From positions 7,194,501-7,258,500 of the forward strand of contig NC_091874.1 in NCBI RefSeq assembly GCF_019399895.1: a stretch of 64,000 nt of DNA. Reading direction: 5' to 3'. Shown here piece after piece: positions 1-10,092 of the stretch (positions within the stretch are counted from its first letter, which is position 1; each line of letters starts with the position of its first letter). A program made the position numbers and the translations under genes. Origin of the DNA: Cardiocondyla obscurior. Its lineage: Eukaryota; Arthropoda; Insecta; Hymenoptera; Formicidae. The notes below the pieces were generated by a model. The model had not been told where the DNA came from, did no database searches, and worked only from the letters and a program-made list of their open reading frames with translations.

Positions 1-2
1 TT

Positions 3-119
3 ATCTCGCCGGTGATCGTCGATCTCCGGAGCGAACGCGGAAAATGGTATCGGCACGTTCACGTGAAGGATCTAAAAATCGAAACAACCGAACCGCTAAC
101 CGACGACCGCCTGACGTAA
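3..119 (+). CDS. Ty3/gypsy pol, C-terminal end of integrase (partial)
   Basis: This is the last 38 codons of a polyprotein that enters from outside the window and ends at a TAA at 117-119. The residues ISPVIVDLR followed by GKWYRHVHVKDLK match the usual tail of Ty3/gypsy integrases, where a small beta-barrel domain ends with a histidine-rich HVxDLK stretch. It is followed by a third reading frame, a polypurine tract and an LTR, so it is the 3' part of a plus-strand LTR retrotransposon. Catalytic residues lie outside the window, so activity cannot be judged. Confidence 0.6.
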   Translation: MSPVIVDLRSERGKWYRHVHVKDLKIETTEPLTDDRLT

Positions 120-206
120 ACATCGCGATCTGTCAACAAAACACGCAAAGTTGGCAAAACGAGATGAGATCGCACGCCGGGACCGACATTCGATCACGAA
201 CCCGCG

Positions 207-725
207 ATGGAGCGAGATATTCTCCGCGAGATAAACGAGATCTTAAACGAAGGCTACGACCCGGCGGAACCGGCCATAAGTCCGACCTGGATGACGGCGT
301 TCCGAGGATCCACGTCCCAACCGGACCCCGCCGAGCCGACATCGACGACGACCACCGTCAGCCGACCAAGTCGAACAACCGTTCCGCGAGTCGGGACACT
401 GATCCAGCGATCCGATGTGCAGAATGCACAGAAGCGGGCCTGGCTGCTGACACCACCGCCGCCGCCTCCGCCGCCGCCGAAGAAATTGGTCAGCACGCCT
501 GCCCCACCCCGTCCGACACTGGAGCCGCTACGGGTGATGGGGCCCATACCGCCGCCGCCGATTCCGGTCGAAGTGGAGCCAGGAGTCATACTGGACATCC
601 CACACTTCGCCGTCCACGTCGCCCGCCAGTACAAACCGCGGCTGGGCAATCGCCGGTGGCATTTAAGATTCGATGCTGCCGGGCGACTCAGATCGTGCAA
701 GGAGAAGTCGCAGAGGAAGGCGTAA
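207..725 (+). CDS. Proline-rich third ORF of an LTR retrotransposon
   Basis: This 172-codon frame starts at an ATG 88 bp after the pol stop and ends about 30 bp before the polypurine tract, the slot used by env or accessory genes in three-ORF gypsy elements. It does not look like an envelope protein: there is no signal peptide, furin site or membrane segment. Residues about 88-126 are very proline-rich, with a run of nine prolines, and the C-terminus is basic. I do not recognise the family. A longer overlapping frame (44-766) is arginine- and alanine-rich, of the kind GC-rich DNA produces by chance, so I prefer the 207 start. Role unknown. Confidence 0.5.
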   Translation: MERDILREINEILNEGYDPAEPAISPTWMTAFRGSTSQPDPAEPTSTTTTVSRPSRTTVPRVGTLIQRSDVQNAQKRAWLLTPPPPPPPPPKKLVSTPAPPRPTLEPLRVMGPIPPPPIPVEVEPGVILDIPHFAVHVARQYKPRLGNRRWHLRFDAAGRLRSCKEKSQRKA

Positions 726-754
726 AAGTGCCTCAAATGCAGGCACCATTCTGC

Positions 755-766
755 GAGGGGGGGTGA
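755..766 (+). other. Polypurine tract of LTR element 1
   Basis: A G-rich run (GAGGGGGGGTGA) lies directly before a TGTAAC terminus. Plus-strand DNA priming occurs at such tracts next to the 3' LTR, so this fixes the LTR start at about 767 and shows the element reads on the plus strand. Confidence 0.65.
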
Positions 767-1093
767 TGTAACGGTGCACCCGGCGATGCACCGTTCCGGC
801 CACAACAACGGCCGGCCGCCGGACACAACACCGTCCGGCGGGGACCCGGGGCGCGGTGCGCCCCAAACTTTATAAAATTGTACACGCCGGCACAGTACGG
901 CAACGCGTAGCCGTTCCGCGGCTAAGTCCATCCGCGGACTTAGCCGAGCGTCTCCAAGCGCCGCCGAACCGCGCCGTCGACGTCGAGGCCCGTCGTTTCC
1001 GAGCGCGCCGCATCCCGGGGCCTCGGCGCCACGCGTCGGAACACGTCACGCACCCCGCTGAGCCCCGGCAACCCTGCGCCGTCACTTTTTACA

Positions 1094-1101
1094 TATAAAA
1101 A
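1094..1101 (+). promoter_or_regulatory. TATA box in LTR 1
   Basis: TATAAAAA inside an otherwise GC-rich LTR, placed before the hairpin modules and about 800 bp before the poly(A) signal. This is the expected position for the U3 promoter. Confidence 0.5.
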
Positions 1102-1137
1102 GTCGACGCCAGGACTCAGCGGGACCGTCCTGATCCG

Positions 1138-1408
1138 TTCGCTCTCGAGCGAACATCCGTCCTAGAGCACGAACCACGGGGTGAAGCGAACTTCGTCTCG
1201 GCCAGGAGATCCTGGCGCTCAGCATCCTCTCCGTACGATTCTAACCGAACGCACGACTAGCTCGTGGGGTGGAGCGAACTCCGCCTCCTTCGAGGACTCT
1301 CGATCCTAGATCTGCGCTCCGGAAAGGCTCGGACGAAATTAAAGATCCTGTCGCACCGTCGTGATCCACGGGGTGGAGAGATCTCCGCCTCGGCCAAGGA
1401 CTCTTGGC
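1138..1408 (+). repeat. Short-hairpin module array in LTR 1
   Basis: After a hairpin TTCGCT-CTCG-AGCGAA (1138-1153) come three diverged copies of a roughly 50-nt unit beginning GGGGTG. Each unit has two stems with 4-nt loops. First stems: GAAG/CTTC (1183-1194), GGAG/CTCC (1271-1282) and GGAG/CTCC (1375-1386). Second stems: GCCAGG/CCTGGC type (1201-1216), TCGAG/CTCGA (1290-1303) and GCCAAG/CTTGGC (1393-1408). The stem bases change in complementary pairs while the framing sequence is kept. Confidence 0.6.
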
Positions 1409-2042
1409 TAAACGACACCTGGCAAGGTGCATCTTGACCGCGCGCATCGCGTCCCCCGCGATCCACCAACGCATCGGTAAAATTCGACCACCGCACGAAA
1501 TACATTGTATCGCGATCCATCGCACGACGGGCCCCGCCCGTCACGCGGCCCGCACCCCGCATCCTGTCGGTCCGCCCGGCAGGATCGATCGCGACACCGA
1601 CGATCCGCGGCGTAACCGCGCCCACTCTTCCGCGCCCGCGGCCCGCGTACCGCCGGTCCTTCCGTCAAGACCGATCCCGAAATTATCGATACGCGCCGAA
1701 CGATCTCGCGCCACCCACCGCGCCTCACGTGGTGCATCCGCGACCATCCGCGAATATCCGTGTAGCGCACGCGTTTTATCGATCCGCGATCGAAGGGCCG
1801 ACGCGCCCACCGGCATATTATATCCGCCCGCCGTATACATATTCATTGTTATCTTCATTGTACATATATCTATCGATCGGCGTCGCTTGACTAAGCGAGC
1901 GTCGTTGTTAAAAAATAAATTCTAATTTGTTACTTAATCCAGTCTCGGTACATTCTCGACCTTAATCTCGAATCCTGTAATCCGACGAGCGTCCCGGGCT
2001 CGCTGGCCCGTTATTCGAGGACCACGCGGACAGGTCGTTTCA

Positions 2043-2164
2043 ACTCTGTAAAAAGGAAGAAGGAAATAAAAGAAGTTAATCAATTTAACAAGAAGGCGAT
2101 TTTATTTCAAAAGACTACAGTTCTCTCCGGAGAACGAATCCCACGGCACCCTTGCGGTGCAACA
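2043..2164 (+). mobile_element. 3' part of the 5' LTR of errantivirus A
   Basis: It contains AATAAA near 2064 and ends GTGCAACA, aligning loosely with the last 120 bp of the errantivirus B LTR (AATAAAAG, a T-rich stretch, then a C-rich end). The primer site begins at 2165. The 5' portion of the LTR is not present next to it. Confidence 0.6.
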
Positions 2165-2384
2165 CTGGTGGCAACGGTGGGATTGGCCCCCCGGAGTCTA
2201 TTCGCCCTCGTGTAGTCGCCCTTCCTCCTATTGGGCGTCCGACTGATAGTGCGGGACCTCTGCAACAAACAAATAAAAAATTTGTGAAAATTTATTTTAT
2301 GAATGAGAAGATAGAAGAAGACCATAAGCAAGGGAGAGCCGGACGTGAAACCTGAGCATCCCCTGACCAGCGTAACTACGAGCA

Positions 2385-2464
2385 GCAGCCACGTAGATAA
2401 GCAGCCACGCAGATAAGCAGCCACGCAGATAAGCAGCCACGCAGATAAGCAGCCACGCAGATAA
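2385..2464 (+). repeat. 16-bp tandem repeat in errantivirus A leader
   Basis: Five units of GCAGCCACGCAGATAA (the first has one change), with a sixth partial unit to about 2480. It lies between primer site and gag start. Errantivirus B has a different repeat at the same place. Confidence 0.85.
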
Positions 2465-2620
2465 GCAGCCAAGCAGACCGAATACGAGATAGAGAAGCGT
2501 ACGAGCAGCCAAGCTGAGAACATCGCGACTCATCAGCTATCAAGCAGCATGCTGTTACCAGCGCTATTGTAAGTTAGTTATATATATATACATATAAGGC
2601 GAAAAAGCGAATAAGATTAT

Positions 2621-5600
2621 ATGTACCGCGGCGAATTCTTACTACACTGTCACACGTCGCGCCTATCGTGGTTGAACGGCATTACCGAGCCCGAAGACCT
2701 ACAACCTATCTTTAAAAGAATTCCGTGCAGGCTAACGAATCGAACGCGAAGTTTTATCCGCGAAATAACGGTAAACGACAAAATCTTGGACCGCGATAGC
2801 GCGATATACAAATTTACGAACGGAATCTCCCTCCCTGTACCCATGTATTCGGGTAACGCGAATTTCGTGAATTACCGAAAAGCTGAAGAACCCGGTAATC
2901 AAAGTCGCCGATCGTCAATAAGATCGTTAGTGAGCGAAATATTTGCACCCGAAGACCAGCGATTTGTATTCATGATGACCGATAACGGCGAAAGGAACGA
3001 GCCCTCGCTTACAGGCGGGGAAGGCGCGAGAGCGCGAACCTCACACGGCGAAAACTCTATCAGCAACACGGAACCCGGTGCTAACACAAATACAACACAA
3101 CCGCAGTGTCGACACTCCTCACCGATCTCGCGACCAGGCGGCACGACGCGCGACGACGCGATGCTCACGATACTCGACGCGATATCACTTACCGCAACGA
3201 GAGTAGAAAGATTAGAGAACGAATACCTCGCGCAAAGATACGGCAGCAGGCTCAACAGGACGGCGGACTCTTTGCAGCACCCCGTGCCACCCCCGAGACG
3301 GCCCCAAAGAGATGTACGACATTCTCTCAACAACCCGCGGCAATACTTAACGCTGCAAAACGCAATCGGATTTATACCCTCATTTGACGGGAGCGAAAAC
3401 AACGTAAAAAAGTTCGTTAAGGCATGCGAATATGCAGTGCGAAAAGTAGACCCGGAAGATGTGGATGAGTTATTGGCGGCTATACTCTACACAAAACTCA
3501 CGGGACGAGCACTCTCGCGATTTGAATCAAAACAAATCCTAAACTTCGCGCAATTCATACGCGAAATCGAAGAAGGCTACGTGCAGCGACGAGATACAGC
3601 ACACCTCCAGCTGGAATTCAACCAGCTACGTCAGCGCACGGGAGAAAGCGCGCAAACATACGGAACCCGAGCCGACACGTTAGTAACCGAGCTATATGAC
3701 GCGTTGAGCGAAGACTCCAACTACTCGGCGGACGAGAAACGCGGGATATGGAACTCGCTCCAGAAACAGGTATTGAACAATTATCAGACGGGTCTGCTGC
3801 CGCATCTACAGACAATCGTCCGGTCGCGGAACTACAGGACGTTACAAGAAGCGGTAGCAGGAGCTGCAGCGGAAGAAAGACAGCGTAACGCACCCGTACG
3901 CACATACAACGAGCGAGCGTACATCGAGCGAAACTTCCCGCGCACCCCGGCAAACCGCCCCCCCGTGCCAACATGCTATAGATGCGGGAGGCAGGGGCAC
4001 CCGGGATTTCTGTGCCGCACCGACAGATACGCGCCCAGGTACGGCCTGCCCAAAGCCGAAAATATACCGCGCGTTAGTACTACGGACAAATTTTGCAATT
4101 ACTGCAACAAGCCATATCATACGCGCGAAGAATGCCGTAAGTTAAAAAGGGACAGCGAGACACCGCAAGGAGCACGACGCGATAACCGAGCTCCCCCGCG
4201 AACACCCCGACGTACGACCACGGTGCATTCAACCTTACCGAAGGAGAGAGCGAGAGCGCCAACGAGACAACCGACACACGACGACACGCGCGGAGATAAC
4301 GGAGCACGTTACGAGACACGGCCCGCGCGAGATTATCAGGTGTCACACATCTCGGACGACAACAAGAATCGTCACTTGGATCTAGTCACCCTGCCCGTAG
4401 TACAAGCCACGAGCGGGAAAATGACGTTCTTGTTGGACACCGGTGCAGCTATCACCCTCGTTAAGGTGGGGAAGCTGAAGGGCGATACACCGATTTACAC
4501 TGAATCGATGGCCCTAACTGGCGTGACTGGACATAAGGCGCAAACAATAGGGACAACGCGCGTGTTAATTTACTTGCGAAACAGCACGATCTCGCACATT
4601 ATGCACGTAGTGCCCGACGAATTTCCCATTGCGTACGACGGGATACTCGGGATGGATTTTCTTAAAGCGCAACGCACCGTATACGACGTCGAGAACGGAC
4701 TTCTGATAATTAATCGCGCCGCGATCCCGTTACAACCATACGTACGCACGACGCTACCACCGAGAAGCGAAACGATAATACAAGCCGTCACCGACAGCAA
4801 CCAAATCGGAATAATATATGCCGATGAACTTAAGCCCGGCGTGTTTATAAGCAATTGTCTAGTTGCCCCTGAAAATAATACTTGTGCCATAAGCATATTA
4901 AACACACGAGACACAGCCGTGCCATTCCTTACACCCGCAGTACACATAGAAGCGGAGCCACAATTGTGCACGGTCAGCGCGCTCGCGTTACAAGATAAGT
5001 CAAATATAGCCGCAGTGCAGCAGCGAAGAGAACACGATAAGAAGCAGCTTAGAATCGAACACTTGAATAAAGAGGAAAAAAGTGAATTGACAAAAATATG
5101 CGAAAGCTTTTGCGACATTTTCCAGTTGCAAGGCGACCCGCTTTCCTTTACTGACTCTGTCGCGCACGAAATTGTCACGGAAAAGGAAAGTAGGCCAATT
5201 AGCTGCCGCCCTTACCGACTGCCCGAGAAACACAAGGTAGAAGTAAAGGAGCAGGTAAAGAAGATGCTCGACGAAGGAATTATAAAAACCAGCGCAAGCC
5301 AATGGAACGCACCCATACTAGTTGTCCCCAAAAAAGCCGACGCATCCGGAAAATCGAAACTAAGAATAGTCGTCGATTTTAGAAAACTATACGATATTAC
5401 AATAGGCGATTCTTTCCCTATTCCAAATATGACCGATATACTCGATCAACTCGGGCACGCGAAGTACTTTACGACCCTGGATTTGGCATTAAAATATCAC
5501 CAAATCCAGATGAAGGAAGAGCATAAACAGAAAACCGCGTTTTCTACACCCGAAGGACATTATGAATTTAACAGGATGCCTTTCGGACTTAAAAATGCAC

Positions 5601-5953
5601 CGGCAACATTTCAGCGCATGATGAACTCGGTCTTATCGGGCCTACACGGTATCAAGTGTCTCGTGTATCTAGACGATATAGTCATCTACGGATCAACCTT
5701 GCCCGGCTTTATCATTGTATGCCAGGAGCATTTTCAGGCGCGGGCGCAGGAGCGCATATTGGTGGGGTGTAGAGACATATACGAACCGCGTATATATGAG
5801 CGGTGCTGCACTCCGAGAACGCCGCCACTGCTTCCCTCACATCAAGATGACTTTCGACTGCAATGGGTCGAAAGTCTCCAGTACGACCTGGATTTCCGGA
5901 TCCGGGTGTCGTCCGCGGGGCGGGTCGTGTGGACCCTGAACAATAGTGAGTAA
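2621..5953 (+). pseudogene. Errantivirus A gag-pol, truncated in reverse transcriptase
   Basis: This 1110-codon frame encodes capsid-like gag, two CCHC knuckles (from residue about 450, CYRCGRQGH and CNYCNKPYH types), an aspartic protease with LLDTGAA at about residue 603, and reverse transcriptase up to VYLDDIVIYG near residue 1015. All are in one frame, unlike classical gypsy where pol needs a frameshift. The RT active-site YLDD is intact, but homology ends at about 5700. The last 80 codons read into unrelated sequence and are probably not natural. Connection domain, RNase H, integrase and env are absent, so this copy cannot move on its own. I chose the ATG at 2621 because it follows the repeat-bearing leader, as in errantivirus B. 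Confidence 0.8.
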
Positions 5954-6448
5954 CATTCAATTACTTCTTTTCCGCTTGTTCTGTAGATCAGTGTCAACCA
6001 TATTTCAGGTTCACCCTGTGGTTTCGAGTTATAAAATATAAATAATGTTTCACAGTAATGAGATTAAATTTATTTTATTAGGTATTTATAGAGATGGTGA
6101 TTAACATATCACACTGATAATTCGCGAATGTTGTAGCGTGCTTTTTGAATTTAATGCGTTTAGGCGAACCTTTGTATATTTATATGTATATTTATCATAG
6201 TAAATGCCGGGACAAAATCCTCATCGAAATACGAATTACAAAAACGCCGTGATATTCTCACAAATTGACTTGCAATAATTTTATGGAACGCACTCGCGTA
6301 TATGTCTAGGGAACAATGTTCCTAGTCGCGATATTTAATAGTGACTTTTTTTGCAAAAAAATTGTTTAAACAATTAAAATGATTTTTTAACTTTTAAACA
6401 AAGTATCGGTAACCCCGAGTAGATAGTAACAATTGTTACTTGATAATT
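5701..6448. other. Unassigned sequence with a perfect hairpin
   Basis: I recognise no gene here. The first 250 bp are GC-rich and contain a perfect 10-bp stem with an 8-nt loop (5849-5876, GACTTTCGAC paired with GTCGAAAGTC). The remainder is AT-rich, with a 20-bp imperfect palindrome near 6308-6327. It abuts the broken errantivirus A pol, so it may be the edge of another insertion. Confidence 0.5.
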
Positions 6449-6451
6449 TGT

Positions 6452-6500
6452 GTTTTTGTAAAAGATATGAATTTGTTAATTAAGGATCTTTTACGAAAAC
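6452..6500. repeat. Small inverted repeat
   Basis: A 15-bp arm GTTTTTGTAAAAGAT pairs with ATCTTTTACGAAAAC (one mismatch) across a 19-nt loop. It may be the terminus or core of a short foldback element, but no target duplication was identified. Confidence 0.45.
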
Positions 6501-6859
6501 GCTCGTTTTGATACCCGCTTTCTCCCGGAAAGCCTTCCCGTCACACCACGCGTTGGCCCCGCCTCCCCCCCACTACGCGACAGTAGTCGCGCGGAGCTTG
6601 CCCCCACTTTCTCTCCCTACCGCCCGCGCACCACGCTTCCCGCGCCACCTTCTCTGCGCTTTTTGCTAAAACTTTGTGACGTTCTTACTTGGTAACTATT
6701 ACGAATTTCGGAAAATGGTATTGGAATTTTCGACTTGTATTCTTCCCATTTACCCATGGTTTACGGGAAAGGACACCTTATACTGGACACCCTGTATATA
6801 ATACATATAATAGTTTATTGTATAGTATTGTAAATAATACATTAATATTTTATTGTATT
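6501..6859. other. Unassigned GC-rich then AT-rich spacer
   Basis: About 160 bp of C-rich sequence is followed by AT-rich DNA. At 6779-6795 the motif GGACACCCTGTATATAA resembles the end of the CAGGGTG-terminated foldback MITE at 63246-63501, so a MITE remnant is possible. No gene is seen. Confidence 0.35.
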
Positions 6860-8720
6860 TTTAGATGTCTACATTATTTTAGCTCCAACGAAAGATTGGA
6901 AACACACAGCGTAGATTGTGGAAGAATCAATAAATGCGCAATTATGTTACCGAGTGAGGATGACAAATGGTTAAGTTTTAATAATTATAACAGAAAGGGA
7001 CAAATGTTATTTGTTGTATATGCTGACCTCGAATGCACTTTGCAAAAGGTGAATGCTGATCTTGCAACATCTGCATGCGCACAGCAGCATCACAAGGTAT
7101 TCAGCATAGGGTACTATGTGCGTTGCTCATATGATGACACGTTATCAATGTATTAATTTTGTCTTGATAATAATTGTGTTTCATGGTTTATCGAAAAACT
7201 TAAAAATTTAACTCACAGCGTAAAGACAATTTTATCTAGCAATGTACCCATGGTAGTTTTTACGCAAAATGATTGGGAAGAATTCAAAAGAGCTACGCAT
7301 TGTCATGTGTGTGAAAAACCGTTTGCAGCTGATGATACACGAGTGCGTGATCGTTGTCATTAAACTGGACGATACAGAGGACCTGCACATTCACACTGTA
7401 ATATAAATTATATGGATTCAAATTGTATTCCTATAGTTTTTCACAATTTATCAGGTTATGACGCGCATTTTATCATCAAAGAAATATCTACTGCCTATGA
7501 GAGATCAGTAGAGCTGCTTCCCATTACAAAAGAAAAGTATATACCGTTTACAAAAAATGTAAAAAGTACTACTGACGAGAGAAATGACTGTATAAAATTA
7601 CGATTTATTGATTCATTTAAATTTTTAAATACTAGTCTTGAGAAATTAGCATCTTTTTTAAATAAGGATAAACTGCGAGTGTCACGATATGAATTTTCTA
7701 ATTTAAGTAATAAAAATTTTGATTTATTAACGCGTAAAAGTGTCTTTCCATATGAATATATCGATTCTATTGAAAAGTTAGAAGACACATGTTTACCACC
7801 ACGCGAATCGTTTTACAGTTCATTGACAGATGACATAGTATCCGAGAGTGATTACGCACACGCTGAGATATCTGGCAACAATTTTCAATTCAAACGCTTG
7901 GGGAGTACAGCGATTTATATTTAAAAATTGATGTCTTGTTGTTGGCTGACATAATTGAAAATTTTAGAGACAGCTGTATAACGAGTTACAAACTTGATCC
8001 AGCGTATTATTACACTTTACTTGGTTTTACATGGGACGCGATGTTAAAACATACGAATATTAAATTTGAACTTCTTACCGACATTGACATGGTTATGTTT
8101 ATTGAACGTGGAATAAGAGGGGGATTAAGCCAATTCTCTGGTAGATATGCTGATGCCAACAACAAGTACATGCAGTCATACGATTCATCGAAACCATCAA
8201 CATATTTGATGTATTTTGATGTGAATAATTTATATGGATGGGCGATGTGTCAACCGCTGCCATACGTGGATTTTCAATGGGTTGACAATGCTTCTAATTT
8301 TGATGTGATAAATGTACCACTAAATCCACCTGATGGTTACATTCTTGAGATTTGGAGTATCCGTAAAAATTACATGTCGAGCATGTTGATCTGCCGTTCT
8401 GTCCTACGCGCGATAAACCGCCAGGTAAACGGCAGGACAAACTGCTTGCAACTTTATGCGATAAGAAACGCTACATCATTCATTATCGCAATTTGCAACA
8501 ATGTATTCGTCATGGTCTTCACGTAACAAAAATACATCGCGTATTACAATTTAAGGAAATAAAAATGACTCGTCAGCAAACATGTATAAGATCCAAGTTG
8601 CATGAGGTGTATACTCTACGTGAGGAGAAAACTGCTCTGAGTCCATATGACGATAAGCGATACATTATACCAGGTTCTACTGAAACTTTACCATGGGGGC
8701 ATTATAAAATACCACTATAA
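6860..8720 (+). pseudogene. Polinton (Maverick) protein-primed DNA polymerase B, decayed
   Basis: Pieces in several frames match the type-B polymerase of insect Polintons. Visible are the exonuclease motif YADLE (near 7020), a CHVCEKPF/HCH metal-binding segment (7296-7360), exonuclease motif GYDAHF (7458), the ADIIENFRDSC-TSYKLDP region (7945-8000) and polymerase motif A FDVNNLYGWAM (8218-8247). The far C-terminus SKLHEVYTL...SPYDDKRYIIPG sits at 8590-8680. Between motif A and this C-terminus the region that should carry the KxxY-type and YxDT-type motifs is missing, so there is an internal deletion near 8563. Stops at 7154 and 7361 and frameshifts near 7160, 7925 and 8360 confirm it is dead. 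The family replicates large virus-like DNA transposons. Confidence 0.85.
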
Positions 8721-8746
8721 ATAAAAAGTTTTATATTCCATACTCA

Positions 8747-8870
8747 TATGTATTATAATATAAAAAATTTTTTATTTATGTATTATAATATAAAAAATTT
8801 TTTATTTATGTATTATAATATAAAAAATTTTTTATTTATGTATTATAATATAAAAAATGTTTTTATTTAT
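8747..8870. repeat. 30-bp AT-rich tandem repeat
   Basis: Four units of about 30 bp, each containing ATAAAAAATTTTTTATT, lie between the convergent Polinton polymerase and integrase remnants. The unit is itself palindromic. The position between two gene ends suggests a spacer or terminator region, but that is inference. Confidence 0.8.
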
Positions 8871-8952
8871 GTATTAAATTTTTTATAAAACATTATTCTT
8901 GTGTATCCATGAGTTGTGTGAATTATCAAATCCCAACCACTTTACATAAACA

Positions 8953-9759
8953 TTATTTCCATGTCCAATTTGGCGTATAACCTTTTTCAAATAATGTTTT
9001 AAACTTGCTCACATGTACTGAATCGCCAGCTTTAAATCGTGCTGGAGCAGCGATCTTTATGCGGTTGTAGACCGTAGCCAAGAGCTTACTCGCGTTTGCG
9101 TGGGTAACATCAATAGGTCGCATGCCAATAGTTCGATGTTTTCGCGCGTTATAATCCGAAACAAGCTGCTGTAACAAATCAATCCATTTATAATTTCCAT
9201 TGAGCGTAAACATTTTCCACATAGCGTTTTTAAGCGTTCGGTTGAACTGTTTGACAACTGACGCTTTCATTACGGAGAATGTGGAATAATGGTTAATATT
9301 ATGTTTTTTTAAAAGTTTTTGCACATTTGCGTTATAAATTTTTTTTCCTTTATCAGTTTGAAGATTATTCGGACATCTTTTATCGTCGCGAAAGATCTTT
9401 GCAATCGCTGTTGCAACTTCGATACCGCTTTTCGTCTTTAATGGTACAGCCCATGCATGCTTGCTCAGCACATCGATAACGGTGAATATGTAGTAATAAC
9501 CTCGGTTGACACGCGTGTATGGGCGCATTTCGACTACATCAGCTTGCCACAAGTCATCATACTCGCGCACTATGACACGCCTTCGAGAAAAATTTCTTCT
9601 CGCCGGTGTATGCAATTCGTTTACCAATTGTAGTTTTTCTGAGCTTATTTTCTTTGAAATTTTTTTATTTTTTAAAGCTTTGAGATTTACTGCACTATTA
9701 AAAAAATTTTTTTCATAAATACACCCCTGGACAAAAAGATAGCACATGTGTGCTATCAT
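8953..9759 (-). pseudogene. Polinton integrase (rve type), catalytic Glu lost
   Basis: This minus-strand 268-codon frame is the retrovirus-like integrase of Polintons. The core shows WQADVVEM (first Asp), LQTDKGKKIYN (second Asp) and ASVVKQFNRTLKN, where the family normally has Glu before the (R/Q)FNRT motif. Here that residue is Lys, so the D-D-E triad is broken, consistent with GAA to AAA. The C-terminal end has the chromodomain-like SVHVSKFKTLFEKGYTPNW segment and then stops early. It faces the polymerase remnant across 230 bp, closer than in full Polintons, which implies loss of the genes normally between or around them. The N-terminal zinc-binding region is short or missing. Confidence 0.8.
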
Positions 9760-9808
9760 TAAGTTTCGATGTGTACAGTTAGAATCTCCGTAAATAGACT
9801 AATGGTAT

Positions 9809-10035
9809 TGTAATATATTTGCAATATAAGATTCCTGATAATTCTATCTATCTAATGTAACGCGAGCACACAATGCAATTATAATGAATACTATTAAGGC
9901 GTGACTGTCATTGGAATTGTCTCGGAGCATCAGCTCATCTTCTTTATCTAGGAGATTCAATTCCTCTCTGACCGTCACGCAGTACGTTAATAAAAGTTCT
10001 TATATTACTCCTGTCTTGTCATCTTACATATAACA
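9809..10035 (+). repeat. Gypsy C 5' LTR
   Basis: 227 bp, TG...CA, with the AATAAAAG signal at about 9991. The primer site begins just after, at 10036. Confidence 0.9.
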
Positions 10036-10092
10036 ACTTGGCGACGAGGATTTCTCTAACGAACCTCAGTAAAAATATAAATTTTCTAATAA

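Larger units (their letters stand above)
767..2042 (+). mobile_element. Long GC-rich 3' LTR of a Ty3/gypsy element
   Basis: The segment opens with TGTAAC straight after the polypurine tract and can be closed at TTTCA (2042), giving TG...CA ends over about 1.28 kb. It holds a TATA box near 1094, three two-hairpin modules (1138-1408) and an AATAAA signal near 1912. The right end is less certain, because sequence like the U5 end of an errantivirus LTR begins immediately after it. The 5' copy is outside the window, so no target duplication can be checked. Its hairpin modules resemble, in the same transcriptional sense, those in the solo LTRs at 15621-16660 and 47908-48944. Confidence 0.5.
2043..5700 (+). 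mobile_element. Errantivirus-like element A (truncated)
   Basis: The segment starts with the 3' part of an LTR (2043-2164) ending GGTGCAACA, followed by the same primer-site region (TGGTGGCAACGGTGGG) as errantivirus B at 32566. An untranslated leader with tandem repeats and a single gag-pol frame follow. Similarity to errantivirus B stops abruptly at about 5700, just after the reverse transcriptase YLDD motif, so the rest of pol, any env and the 3' LTR are missing. The upstream part of its 5' LTR is replaced by LTR 1, which suggests element 1 inserted into this LTR. Confidence 0.75.

Noticed and set aside
1241..1925. Several overlapping arginine-rich frames in LTR 1 on both strands
   Set aside because: All lie inside a GC-rich LTR, overlap one another and show no domain.
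2107..2523. Leucine/alanine-rich minus-strand frame resembling a membrane protein
   Set aside because: It is the reverse reading of the 16-bp leader repeat of errantivirus A; the repeat alone explains the periodic sequence.
5712..5960. 82-codon minus frame and 74-codon plus frame after the errantivirus A break
   Set aside because: Short, overlapping, without recognisable domain; the sequence origin is unclear.
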